Assembly (NCBI RefSeq): GCF_963678635.1
Contig: NC_087062.1
Coordinates: 88,947,845-89,007,844, forward strand
Source of the DNA: Symsagittifera roscoffensis
Taxonomy: Eukaryota; Xenacoelomorpha; Acoela; Convolutidae
Length of the DNA stretch: 60,000 nucleotides
Direction: 5' to 3'
This document shows, one piece after another, positions 37,561-48,470 of this stretch. The notes under the pieces are model-generated. The model searched no databases, was not told where the DNA came from, and saw only the letters and a list, made by a program, of their open reading frames with translations. Numbering within the stretch: the stretch's first letter is position 1; the number at the start of each line of letters is the position of its first letter. A program made the translations under genes and the position numbers.

Positions 37561-38990
37561 GAGTTCTGTCCGATAGAATTGCGGCAACACTATCGCGTTG
37601 TACTTGTATAGGACTTTGTCCTCATCTCTTCTCTTGCGAGCCACAATCCCGTCCTTGTTCAAGTATAACCTTCCCTCTTTCTGCATGAAATACTGTCTCG
37701 GGATACGGTAACTGTCTTCCTCGAGGTCTCCTTTATCCGGAGAAACATTCTCGATCCACCTTTTCAGGTTGCTTGTCATGCGGTCATTTCTCTGCGCCCT
37801 TAGAAGATCCGAGAGTCTGTATCTCGCCTTCAAGTACCTCTTCATGACCCTCATCTGACTATTCAGCTCATTGGGCTGGTGTGTGTCTTCCTCCATCTTA
37901 ACGCACCAAATCTTCGCCAACGGCTGTGTTTCTTGTTTGAACGGCTGAAGATCAGTCCTGACTACCTCTTTTTGTGGCAACAGACTTATCGAACGTTTCG
38001 ATACCGCTATTGTTTCCAAATCATCTGCTGCGTTGTCACAGACTCTTTCGCTTGGTATGAGGTAGCGATCACTGTCAGGATCCTGGTACTTCTCTCTGTC
38101 CAGATCCCTTGCACGAGTTTCCACTAGTAGTGTGTGGATCGCTAGTTTGGACAGTTCTGATCCTGAGCTCGAGTTCCTGTCTGAGAAGGTGTCAATTCCT
38201 GAGCTTCGGGAGTTGTCATCTGTAGAAGAGGTTGTGATGGAGTCTGCACCCTCCTCCAGATCAGGTCTGTGCCTTCTCCGCATCCATCTAGACTCCCCGG
38301 ACAAAATTTTGTTCCCCAGGTCCTGTTTTCCATCAGGAACTTTTTCATCTATCTCAGACTCCCCGGACAAACTTCCTTGTCCCGGGTGTTGACCTTGTAC
38401 TCACTGGCTCTTCTCATCGTTCGTCTCAACGGACAAACAATCTTGCGCCAGGTTTCGTTCTACCTTTTCACATTCTTTGTCCTGGTCCACAAAGGTAACG
38501 GTTTTCCTTCGCGTATTCCCCCCCTTGTTCTTTCCGTCCGTACGAAGTACTGGTTAAAACCTCGTGTGGTCTTGAGGATACTAGTTGCTGAACTATTGTC
38601 CTACAATCCCTCTCGTTCTCTTCGTGTTGTCGTCTGGACGGCATGATCTTCACCTTCTCCCTGACCGTTAGTGATGCCACTGCTGCTCTCCACTCGGGGT
38701 AATCTCTGGTCACTTCTCTTTCTAACAGTCCATCCAGCATCCGCATCACTTGCTGTGTGACCTGCACCGTTTTATCCAATAATGATAGCCTGTTTATGTT
38801 CAAGCGAGAGAGCTCTTGCTGGACCAGGTTTGAGCGCAGCAACAGATCCAAGGGGACCGGGTCCTCCTTGGATAGGATCTTTATCTCGGCTGCTTTCTCT
38901 ACAGGTAACTCAGGATGTCCTGGAATTGGATGTCCAGACTTGTCCAACCATCTCATTAAGGGAAGCGCTTCATAAGTTTCTTTGTCCAGA
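37561..38990 (-). pseudogene. copy B Pol spacer between RNase H and integrase
   Basis: About 470 codons. The first part continues the RNase H frame (ending 38468) with TEFYERLEQNQNNQAEIKE, FSFLDKETYEAL and LSRLNINRLSLLDKTV; the second (38370-37450) is Ser/Asp-rich and ends in the integrase zinc domain. No known domain is seen. Three TTTGTCC(GGGGAGT)-type DNA motifs lie at 38292-38306, 38358-38371 and (weaker) 38428-38440; two encode the peptide LSGES. An alternative is that LSGES-like repeats mark protease sites. Confidence 0.7.
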
Positions 38991-39715
38991 AACGAGAATC
39001 TTTCCTTTATTTCTGCCTGATTGTTTTGATTCTGCTCCAATCTTTCATAGAACTCAGTTTTCTTGCTGAGGCTGTCAGCCTTCTGGTGTTTATCACGCAT
39101 CCTGTGCTCGATTATCATGTGGTAGCCATCCAATCTTACTATCAATTTACCAATGTAACTCTGATCCATCGAGTAGGTCTTCAACCAGGATAACGCTCTG
39201 TTGTCTACGCGTAACTTAAAGGGAGCGCTCCCCAAGTATGCGCGGTATTTTTTCACAAATGTGACTACTGCAAACATTTCTGCTTTTGGTGCACCATATT
39301 TCATCTCAGTGTCACTCAAGACCTTGCTGCCGTATGCAATGGGACGGAGAATCGTTCTTCCATTCCACTCTTGCTCCTGATGCAATATTCCTGAGATGGC
39401 TACTAACGATGCGTCTGTGTCAAGAACACATATGCCCTTTTCTGTAGGCATGCCTAGCACTGGCGCTTCGCACAGTTCTCGCTTTATGTTCTCGAAGGCA
39501 ACTTGTGCTTCATCGTTCCATTCGAACTTTTTCCCTTTGTTGCGCATCAGCTTCTGCATCGGATACACCTTGTCTGCATATCCTTTTATGAACTCACGGT
39601 AGTAGTTGGCAAACCATAGGAAGCTCACGAGCTGTGTGTCCGTTCTGGGAGCCTTCCATGTCAACACTGCTTCTACTTCTTCTGGGTCCGGCCTCACACC
39701 ATGCCTGTCCACCAT
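38991..39715 (-). pseudogene. copy B RT thumb and RNase H
   Basis: An open frame from 39715. It has the thumb/connection part (VLTWKAPRTDTQLVSFL, FANYYREFIKGYADK), then RNase H with VLDTDASLVAISGIL, AEMFAVVTFVKKYRAYLG, LRVDNRALSWLK and KHQKADSLSKK. The expected Asp, Glu, Asp and Asp-Ser positions of Ty3/Gypsy RNase H are all there. This domain is intact, but a +1 shift at about 39715 breaks it from the RT palm upstream. Confidence 0.85.
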
Positions 39716-40930
39716 TCTTCCAAAGGTACTTGATTGAATCCCTAAGGATTTTACATTTCGATGGTTTGCACTTCAAGCCTGCTCTTTTCATACATCCAAA
39801 GACCTCATCGAGCCGATCCATGTGGTCTTCCAGGGTCGGTGTTGCTATGACTACGTCATCCACGTAACACATCACAAGATTCCCGTACTTCTTTGTCACT
39901 CTGGTCAAAGCCTGAGCCATCAGTCTTTGAAAAGTGGCCGTTGCGTTGCACAAGCCGAAGGGCATCCTCTTCCACTGGTACAACCCTAACTCACACGCGA
40001 ATCCGGTCTTTTCTCTATCCTTCTTCCGCAGCGGGACCTGCCAGAAGGCAGAACCCAAGTCCATTGTGGTGAAGAACTTGGCATCACCAAGTTTAGAGAG
40101 GCTCTCGTCTATTCGCGGTATCGGGTAGGTATCTTTTATCGTTACCGCGTTCAAGTAGCGAAAGTCACAACAAAACCTAAGCTGCCCCCTTTCTTTTTCG
40201 CCATTACTACCCCGCAAGCTTATGGCGATTTTGAGGGTTCTATCATGTCGTATTCGAGCAACATTTCTATTTCCGCTCGGCACGCTTCCGATTTATGTGG
40301 CGTCATTCGTCTTGCGCCTTCCCTATGGGGAACGGCGCCTTCCTCAAGTTCGATTTCGGGTTCGACGAAATTACAGCAACCGATATCCGCCTTATGTCTT
40401 GAAAATACATCCGCGTTCCGATTTAAAACATCCCGTATAAGCTCGAAATCTCCCTCGCCTATTTTCCCTTTTAAGTGTTCTATCTCTGGCAAAACCGGTT
40501 TGTCAGACTCTAGTTCATATGACGAGGGGCGTTCCGGAAAATTCGAGCAGCTCGATAAGCCGTCGTCCGTGTCGGACTTCATTGAAAACAACTTATGACT
40601 AGATTTTAATTCATTAATTCTTTTTAAAATTTTCTCTTTATTGGCATGATAAGGACAGTCTTTCACACTAAATTTTTTCAAGTTCTGTGTCTCTTCATAG
40701 TCGGTCCTCATCGGCAAAGCGTAACCAAGCTTCTTTCCACGCTGGATTGAAACCGTGGTGTCCAGTTTGTTCATTAACACACTGACACACAGTCCGTTTC
40801 GCGTTACCCAGAAGCTCCGGCCTAAAATCACTGAGCTTTGACAATTTGGATTCGGTACATACAAACATGTTTACTATCACTTAACGAATTTAAATTTCTC
40901 ATTCTAAAAATTGCTACCACAGCCTGCCCT
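39716..40930 (-). pseudogene. copy B protease-RT linker and RT palm
   Basis: The frame 40864-40220 carries the linker (GRSFWVTRNGLCVSVL, RGKKLGYALPMRTDYEET) and RT finger region (EMLLEYDMIEPSKSP), ending at TAA. The next frame (40283-39594) has RFCCDFRYLNAVTIKD, FFTTMDLGSAFWQVPL (first catalytic Asp), QWKRMPFGLCNATATFQRLM and the YVDD box at 39855-39866. The breaks are a TAA in place of a sense codon plus a one-base loss in an A/G run near 40195, and a one-base gain near 39715. Catalytic residues are intact. Ty3/Gypsy identity is secure. Confidence 0.88.
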
Positions 40931-41004
40931 GGCTGTAGTTTTACTTTTCTGTCTAAAAAAATTGGTACCTTGTTTTTTTCTGTTATTATCCTAATAATTG
41001 GTTT

Positions 41005-41800
41005 CTACACATACTTCCGATCCGGGTTCCTAATCCTTACCAGACCGTTGTTCAAGTCTATCATCACGTCAAAATTCTTGACAAAATCTCTGCCCAAGAT
41101 GAATTGGTCGGCGTCGTCCAAATTCTCTACCACCAGGAAGCTCATCCAAAGATCCCGTCCTCCCATGTGGAGAACCGTTAATGGTGTTCTTCCGGCTTCG
41201 TAAATCGCTCCTCGATTGGCGGCCAGTCGGATATTCGTTGGAATTAGATCTTCCCTCGTGAAGCCTATTCTTTCCCAAGTTTTTATCGGCATCACACTCA
41301 CTACCGCTCCTGTGTCCAGAAGCCCTGTGACTCAGATTTTTTCCCGTTGGTGTCGAGCAGATGTGCAGTCACATCTGCTTCGTACCCAATTTGTACTGCG
41401 TTTTGTTCCATCATGGCGTCATGGCCTATCCTGCGGACTTTGAGTTCCTCCTTACCCAAATAGATCTGCCCTATTTGGTCACTATCTGTTGTCACATAAG
41501 TCCTAGTGTAGATACTGATTCCATCCACGTTCAGCATCATTTGATACGGCCCATAGACTTCCACGTAGCGTCCATGAAGCTTCTTTAAGCGAGGGCCACC
41601 CGTTGTTAGTAGTGCTCGCACAGCTCTTGACTCAGTGCGTGGCTCCACCTGCCTCAGATAATCTGCATATGTGTCCAAATGCATCAAAGTGAACTCCGAT
41701 GGTTCACTCAGATTTCTGATTACCTGGTGTCCTGCTACCGAGATTATTGACTGTATTTTGCTTCCTTGCGGCACCATGGCGAATCTCTGACCGGAAACTT
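41005..41800 (-). pseudogene. copy B Gag-protease linker and retropepsin-like protease
   Basis: The frame 41777-41301 (MVPQGSKIQSIISVAGHQ through EVYGPYQMML and IYLGKEELKVRRIGHDAM) leads to the protease. The active site D-T-G lies at 41308-41316 within LLDTGAVVSVMP; a one-base loss in an A run and an in-frame TGA just before it (about 41330) break the frame. The protease body continues to 41005 with FLVVENLDDADQFILGRDF. The active site itself is canonical, unlike the D-I-G of copy A. Confidence 0.85.
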
Positions 41801-42054
41801 CTGTCGCCTCGATGTATTCAGTTTCTCCTGTAGTTTCTCATTCTCCAGTTCGAGTTTCACTTTTTGTTCAACCTTTTATGTCACCAGTTCCTGCTGCACT
41901 CTATTTAGAGCATCCCTCGCAGCTGCCCTATAATCAATCTTGAAGTCATCGGCCGCAGTCAGTGGTCCCGCTTTGCATGTCTCTTCAGTTACTGCTTGCA
42001 TTTTCTTCTTCACCAGCTCTTGCGGTTGGTCTTTTCTGCGCGCCTCCGCTTCAC

Positions 42055-44534
42055 TCAATGCAATAGGCGAGCCTTGCTGGCTTTCACTCCTGATAAAGCT
42101 TCCTCATGCCTTGGATGCTTGATGTCTGCTACAGCATCCCAGAATTGCGGACAATCCAATTTAAAATGACCTTCCAAGTTGCAAAAGAAACACCTCGGGC
42201 CGAACTTTGCAATTACTCCCCTCATGAAATCTTCATGATCGACCTCTGACGCATCTTCGTCCTCGAGGCTAAAGCCTATTGCTTTCATGCCCTGTTTGTA
42301 AGTTGGGCATGCTGCCACATGATGGTCCGTTGAACTGCAATTGGCACAAGAGCGTCTCTTGTCCATATCATCTCTCGGTTTGTACCAGTTATGTCCTTGG
42401 TTTGCTGGTGCGTTGTTAAAACTGCCATAATTGTTCTTATAATATCCAGATCTTGAAGGAGGTTTCAACAAAAGATATTCTTTTGACTTGAGCCTCAACT
42501 CCTCTGGTGTTGGCGCATGATTGATAGTGGTGTGTAATGCATTGCTAGCATTGCTCGAAGTTCATCATTCTTCACACCATCAATGAATTTTGAGGCTACT
42601 GCCAGGTTCATCCTTCTGTTTGACTCATCCGGTTGGCTGCGTCTTCTCAGCATTTCCAAATCGTCTTGGAACTTGTCTATCGTTTCATCTTCTCGTTGCC
42701 TCCGTTTCTCGAAGCGCATCATTGCCTGGTGCCCCTGCACCCCTGATCCAAAACGATATAACAAGGTTTCGAAGATTTTCTCAGCTGTGTCTCGCTGATA
42801 TTGCTTCTTGGCCATGACACAGTTCAGGGCTGTCCCTTCCAAGTTACTGGTGAGTGCACTGCATTCTTGTCTTTCCGATAAATTCTCTTCCTCGAAATGC
42901 AGTTTCATTACCTCTATCCAGGTATCAATACAGCCATCAGATTCGTCTTTGTAGCATCTTGGTTTCTTAAAAACTCTTCTGGACTTCTCACTGCGTTCAT
43001 TGGTTCTGGATAACCTCGTCAGGAATGTCTCCAAAGACCTGTTCAGGGGTTCAAAGACTGTGGCCATAGCCGTAGCATCTCTCGAGTGCCCCGCCTGAGT
43101 ATCATCGCACCTTGTTAAGGGCTCTGTCTTCGGTGCATCTCTGCAATCCGAATCGCCGTGACTGTTTCCCCCTTGGCCCACATGACTCCTCCCTGGGCTC
43201 GCATGTCTCCTGTTACCGGAATCATCTCTCCCAGTCGCATGTGTGCCTTGCGTCGGTCGTTCGTTTGAGGTCTGTCTGTTCCCAGTTGAACTTGCTCTAC
43301 TGTTTGGGCCCCATGTTCTATTATCCCTTGTGGCATAGCCTGATGAACTGCCCCTACCTCTAGTGGATCCATATGTCCTCCTCCTTTGATGATCATTGAA
43401 GTTCACCTTCGGCTCCCTGCTGGGACCTCCCGAGTTAGGTTCCCCTTCTTTTGGTCCACTCTTGTTGCCTAGTAGCCCGTCCAACCTATCCATGATAGCC
43501 TGAGTTCGCCTCTCCATCATCGCATCTATCTTTTTGTCAAGAGTCCCAAGAGACTGCTCTTGCTGAATTCTTAACTTCTATACTGCCCACTATGTTGTTC
43601 AAGGCTTCTTCTAATGCTGCCCCGTTTTCCACTAGTGGCGTCACTAGTGGCGGTGTCACCCTGTCGATCTCGGTAGCTTCGTGCTGGTCGAGATTCGGGC
43701 TTTGATTCTCTGCCTCGACGTCTTTTCATTATCCACCTCAGGGTCCGCCGATGCGTTGCCTAGCCCTTTGTTTCTACTCTCCCCAGTTCGCGTCTCTGAA
43801 TATGTCATACTCGCAAAGCCTCGCGACTGGCCTGGTGTGTTAGCGTCTTTGCTTATCGTTCTCACCACACCAAATTTGTCCTTAGTTCCAGTCTCTCTTT
43901 CGACGTATGCCTCATTCTCCTGGGTCGAACAATTGAGGCTGACTTGAGATCCAAAGTCCACTTGCTCGTCTTCGTCCTCTTCTTCCTCCTGGGATTCACC
44001 TTCATTTCCTGTGCCCACTCCCATGGTGAAAGGAAAGATGTTTCCGAAAGTGTTCTTCATTCTTTCTGAGAATGATGATGATGTTGTTTGTTTCCCAGTT
44101 CCGCCTGCCATCATAGTGTTGTCTGTCGGAGATCTTCTAGTTGTCGCTATTTCAGTCGAGATGTCGGACAGTTCCGACATCTCCTCTCGATCCAATGTCC
44201 CGGTGGAAGTGGCAAAATCATGGCCTTGTTCTACCGGAGTAGATTCACTCGCTAGCCTTCTCTCTCTCCCATCCGGTCCATGAATCTCCTGGTTCTCATT
44301 CATGGCCTGGTCCGGATGGACCTCCACTTCTAGCATAGCTTTTCGCTCTTCTGAGGACTTCTGACTCCTAGTTTCAACCATTCTGCTTGAAACCGTTTCC
44401 CCTTTGTCGGTCCGGGTTCGTGTGATCCGTTCCACAAAAGGGTCGATCATTGCTCTTCTTTGCTTTTTAGGTATGAATTTCCTAGAGCTATTACCTCGTT
44501 TAGGTAATCTTGACTTGTCTAAACTCATTTTCAA
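42055..44534 (-). pseudogene. copy B gag (N-terminal region, capsid-like, two CCHC zinc knuckles)
   Basis: Starts near 44534/44528 (MKMSLDKSR). The N-terminal ~290 residues are charged and low in complexity (EEEEDEDEQ). Frame 43520-42495 has an RG/SG-rich stretch and then a helical capsid-like part: WIEVMKLHFEEENLSERQ, LEGTALNCVMAKKQYQ, RFEKRRQREDETIDKFQ. Frame 42498-42055 holds two C-x2-C-x4-H-x4-C knuckles, CANCSSTDHHVAAC (about 42307-42348) and CFFCNLEGHFKLDC (about 42155-42196), the nucleic-acid-binding part of nucleocapsid. Frameshifts sit near 43650, 43560 and 42500. Copies A and C do not show gag in the window, so this is the only example. Confidence 0.85.
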
Positions 44535-45284
44535 TTTATCACTTCTTAATGCCTATACACTCAATTCGATTGCTGGTGACCTTCTAAATTGACTATCGAT
44601 AAAAATAACACAACACAATAAATTCCAAAAATTTCTATTAAATAGTGACCTTGAATCCTTGTATGTTATCACGGCACAGCGTATTCACAACTTATTTCAC
44701 AATAATCGATTATTAGTCGTAAGATTTGAGAACTAGCACAGTATCATGATATCAGTCAATTTAAAAGATAGTAAATTCACTACCCAATTAAGCACAAATT
44801 GTTGATTTAAAACCAGATATAACAAAATAAGAACAATTTTATGAAAAACTTATGTGTGATGTACTTTTAGTCAGTCGCAGTACAATAGTCGAACTTGTTT
44901 TATAAAGAAAGAGCTTTCCATGCTTGGTGCTGCACCAAACAGACAAAACTTGAAGGCAGTAATTTTCTCAAGTGGGCGTATATTGCACCCACTGAGTTCT
45001 GTGTTACCTATCTGCCTTCGGACTGCCCGAGCTAGATCTACTAAAATCCTCAGGGCAACCACTTTTCTCAAAAACGTTTTAGGATTTCAACACACACCAA
45101 TGAGTTACAAACTCTAGACTTAGTATCGCGAATATCCGAGTTTGGACCTGTTTTGTTTTGGTCTGGTATTTTTTTTAAAGGCAAGTTACCAGTGCATTCA
45201 CTGGTTCCTAGCCTGTCTCCTAATAACCTAACACCCCTCACTATTATCTTTTCTTCTATTTGCCTAAGTCCTTTAATAAAATAA

Positions 45285-45480
45285 TGCCCCTCCGGGTTGA
45301 CAAAAACAGTACCCCTCCGGATTGGCAAAATTCGGACCCCTCCGGATCTGGAAAATTGAGACCCCTCCGGTTTAAGACCCCTCTGAGTTAGTAAATGTAA
45401 GACCCCTCCGGATTAGATCCTCTCCGGTTTCGTGAAAACAAGACACCTCCGGATTGGGACCCCTCCGAATTAGGAGAGAA
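45285..45480. repeat. degenerate tandem cluster of ACCCCTCCGGATT motif
   Basis: About nine units of (A)CCCCTCCGG(A/G)TT spaced irregularly by 15-35 bases, e.g. at 45287, 45311, 45336, 45361, 45377 (CCCCTCTGAG), 45402, 45420, 45444 and 45459. Element sense would read AATCCGGAGGGGT. The same motif occurs singly elsewhere in the leader and in the LTRs (25180 and 47705). Confidence 0.75.
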
Positions 45481-46672
45481 AAAAAAATATTTTGATCTCC
45501 GGTTTTTGTAAAATTAGCTTTTCTGAGACTTCCTTGATTTTCAACCTATACTCCTCCGGATACGTTCTCCGATACTATTATGCTTTTTTTATCAACTAGG
45601 AAGGGTATGTGGTCCTTCCCTAGACCCTTCCGGATTGAGGTTAAGCCTCTTATTTGACAATTCACGCTAACGGTGAAGGGTCTTATCGCTAGCCTAATTC
45701 CGGCTCTATCAAGGTTTTCTGGTGCCTTTAGCCTTCCCTATTCTTCTAGAACAGCGTGAAATTGCCTTTTTCAACCGTTTCTACCCTTTGGTAGGGTTGT
45801 AAGGGCTTTCCAAAAAAAATTATAAAACGTGAGGGGTCTACCGTCGCGAATTGGTGAATTTGCTAAAAACAATCTCAAAAAAAATTTTCACGCTTACTTT
45901 TTTAAATAATTTAGTAAGCCCAGCTAATTTCTGATCTATTGGTACCAAGATCAACTGGATCTGTCCAGTAGTTCCAAAGTTATTAACCAAAACGTCTTTT
46001 TTCTAAAGTCAAGAAACTTCTCTCTTATAGGTTCCGCCTAACTTTTTCCGCAATTCTGTTCTTTTCGACCTAAAAATTATTGATCCGAGCTCAAAAGAAC
46101 TATACTCCTCTAGTTCAATGCAAAAAACCCGATCTAAAACGCTTTAGTTGAAAAAATTTGCGAAAAACTATGCTACCTGGACCCCTCCGGATTGATGAAT
46201 CCACTGAATCAAATACGTTAAGTTCAATTTCTCTGTAACCCGGAAGGCTTTCGGGAAGCGTTTTCAGAACCTGTAGATTTACTAGTGGAAGTTGTCCGAA
46301 CAACTATTTTTACTGTCCTAACTCAAAAATTTCAAAAATTTTCTGATTTTATAGTGTTCCGTTTTCTCAAAAATCACGAAAATTCGGTTTTTGGTACCAA
46401 AATAGTTCCAACCACTTCCGAACTAAACTTAACCGGTTCTACCTACTATAGTAGTGCAATTACGATGTAACGCACTAATTTAGCGCTTTTTTCCGTTTCA
46501 AAAAATATCGATATGTCAAAAATCGCGATTTGTGGGGGGATCAAAATATCGCTATTTTGATCCTAAAAACCGGTCTGTTTTCTTTGTTTTTTCACTGAAA
46601 AACGATATAGGAGTATTGATATGGGCTATATAAGTATTAATATTAATATACTATACCCCTCAGGGTTCGTTC

Positions 46673-46705
46673 AATATCCGAGTTAAGGTGCTTAACTCAG
46701 ATATT
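46673..46705. repeat. 15-bp inverted repeat with 3-base loop in leader
   Basis: AATATCCGAGTTAAG, loop GTG, CTTAACTCAGATATT; 14 of 15 positions pair and the exception is a C-A mismatch (G-T on the other strand, hence still able to wobble). It should form a stable hairpin in the leader RNA. Confidence 0.7.
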
Positions 46706-47241
46706 CGCAGTTCGGTGAAGGTTCACTACAGTGCTGCACTGTCGAGCCCCCCACAGATTACTATCTTAATTTTTGTACCAAAAGGGATACAAAACTTGTT
46801 AACGATAACCAACAGTCAATTATTGTTGTCGTTGAGCCCCTTCTTGTTGCTCCTTGTACTGCTTGCCGGATCAGTCTTCTCCCAAGACCCCTTCGGATTG
46901 AGCGCAAATCAGCAGACCCTTCCGGATTGAGCGCAAATTAGCATTAACGTGCTTAAATACTAAAACAACCCTACAGTACAAGCCTCACAAACGGGCTACA
47001 AAAAGGATTGTAACGATCCTGACTGATATAAATGCCTGTAACAACAATATATCTATCGACGACAAACGGGAGGGTCGGATCACACCTTGTCTGGGGAGAT
47101 GATTTCTACTGATTTTTTACTTTTTTTTTTACTGTTTTTTTGTTTTTCTTGGGTACTATACTACTTTTTACTTGGTTTTATATATATCTTTAAGTGTTTT
47201 TGGTCACGGACCACTCAGGAGATGACGGGACCGCGAATCCC

Positions 47242-48470
47242 TGTAACATTCGCCCGGAAGATACATATCGACGGAAGACAAAACTAAGTCTTAAGACGAC
47301 TGGCTAACGGCTAAACAGAGCTTTGCATGCTTTTCACCGTCTCTACCAAGCCAGTACTTTTCGGTGGTCTTTCCAACATCGGGTCGACAAAAACGTTACT
47401 GCTTTCGGCTTCGGTCAAAACACTAAAATTAACTAGATTACATGCAGAAATAGTGAGCTCATGGCTGGGTCTCAGTTTCCCCAGACCACGAGGTCACTCC
47501 TAAAAACAGGGCTACTACTTATTATATTACTATTGTTTTTGTTCAGTAGATAAAAATCATCATCTCCATCGAAGATGGATCAACCCTTTCCCCCAACTCC
47601 TAGCTTCTCATCCTTATCAAAATGAAACTAGATGTTAATTAAATTCAAGTCAGGACATGACAGGAAGCTAAAAATTTATGTAACAGGATAAAAGTTTCAG
47701 TTCCTTTACCCCTCCGGATTGACAAATCTGCTGGATCAAGCTTGTTAATCCTGATTTCTTCTTAATCCGGAAGGCCGTCCTTCACCCTTCACCGTTGTTC
47801 GCAACGGCCTTGCAACTATTGTAGCGGCACAATAGTTGCAACTCGGAGTGTTCTCTGTTACTCTGTAACTCGTTGTCGTTTTCCAATCTCGATTTCGTAG
47901 TTGTTGTTAGCGCATCTAATGTTGTTCTATTTTTCTTTCTCGTTTTAGCCAAAATGGCCGCTTCTGACGTTTCTCAGAAATATGACGTCATAATTCAAAT
48001 TTTTGAAATTTTAAAATACCAGAATATTCCAGTCCTCACCGTTTGGCCAATCGTTCCAATAACGTTCTTAATTCTTAATAATCACCAATCCGGAAGGCTC
48101 GCTGCTAAAAATTCGAATTCTGCAGAGATTGCATTTTTCACATTCTGGTCGAATGTCACATACTCCCCGGACAGTCCGGTCAATGTCCTCATTGAATCAC
48201 GCAATGTTCGTAAAATGGTTACAGTGTCATCGAACAGAATTTACAAAATGCACGAAATTACTTTTATCCACGTCACATCGACTCACTGCAGAATATAAAT
48301 GGCATCATACTACATCACTATAGCCTTCAAATTCTCTCATTAATCTGCACATTGAGGATATGACTTAAGATAAAACATATTTTCTGACTTCCAATGTCAA
48401 TGTCCTGATTAAAACTTTTCCTCTTAGATTTAAAAGGTGTTGGCTTGCAGGACAGTCCTACCAACCAACA
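47242..48470 (-). repeat. LTR shared by copies B (5' LTR) and C (3' LTR)
   Basis: Aligns end to end with 24711-25928 at roughly 85-90% by eye. In element sense it starts TGTTGGTTGGTAGGACTGTC and ends GTTACA. Downstream of it (plus coordinate above 48470) is the 3' UTR and giant ORF end of C; below it is the leader of B. No second LTR is present between B gag and C 3' UTR, so one LTR serves both, as produced by tandem arrangement or by LTR-LTR recombination. Conserved hairpins at 47792-47807 and 47810-47841 match those of the other LTR exactly. Length is 1229 bases. Confidence 0.75.

Larger units (their letters stand above)
44535..47241 (-). other. copy B long 5' leader between LTR and gag
   Basis: About 2.7 kb without a credible ORF, between the start of gag and the inner edge of the LTR at 47242. 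It holds a cluster of ACCCCTCCGGATT-like repeats (45285-45480, with more at 45560, 45630, 46180, 46885 and 46915), and a 33-base hairpin at 46673-46705. Just inside the LTR (47241 downward) I see no canonical TGG primer-binding start; TGGTCCGTGACC occurs 28 bases in, and GGGATTCG right at the edge resembles the complement of a tRNA T-arm. The primer site is unresolved. Confidence 0.6.
24711..48470 (-). mobile_element. copy B: complete giant Ty3/Gypsy-like LTR element, ~23.8 kb
   Basis: In minus orientation: LTR (48470-47242), leader (47241-44535), gag (44534-42055), linker and protease (42054-41005), RT and RNase H (40930-38990), spacer, integrase (37560-36560), Pol extension, truncated macro-like domain (to 35415), giant accessory ORF (35374-26446), 3' UTR and LTR (25928-24711). 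Each LTR has the TGTTGG...GTTACA ends expected. All coding parts are recognisable, but single-base frameshifts and stops interrupt Pol and the giant ORF, so the copy is not autonomous as sequenced. Some indels lie in homopolymers and could be assembly errors. It is among the larger Ty3/Gypsy-like layouts; giant Gypsy elements are known in flatworms and plants. Confidence 0.85.

Noticed and set aside
45285-45480. CRISPR-like array
   Set aside because: Repeats are short, degenerate and irregularly spaced, and the context is a eukaryotic retroelement leader.
46598-46660. CTATATAAG as a TATA box on the plus strand
   Set aside because: It lies in the leader of copy B on the strand opposite to the element, in a run of TATTAATAT repeats; nothing downstream is a credible gene.
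47205-47241. tRNA-like sequence or canonical primer-binding site next to the LTR
   Set aside because: GGGATTCG resembles the complement of a T-arm, but the rest does not pair as a tRNA and the TGG expected at the LTR edge is 28 bases away; not called as a feature.
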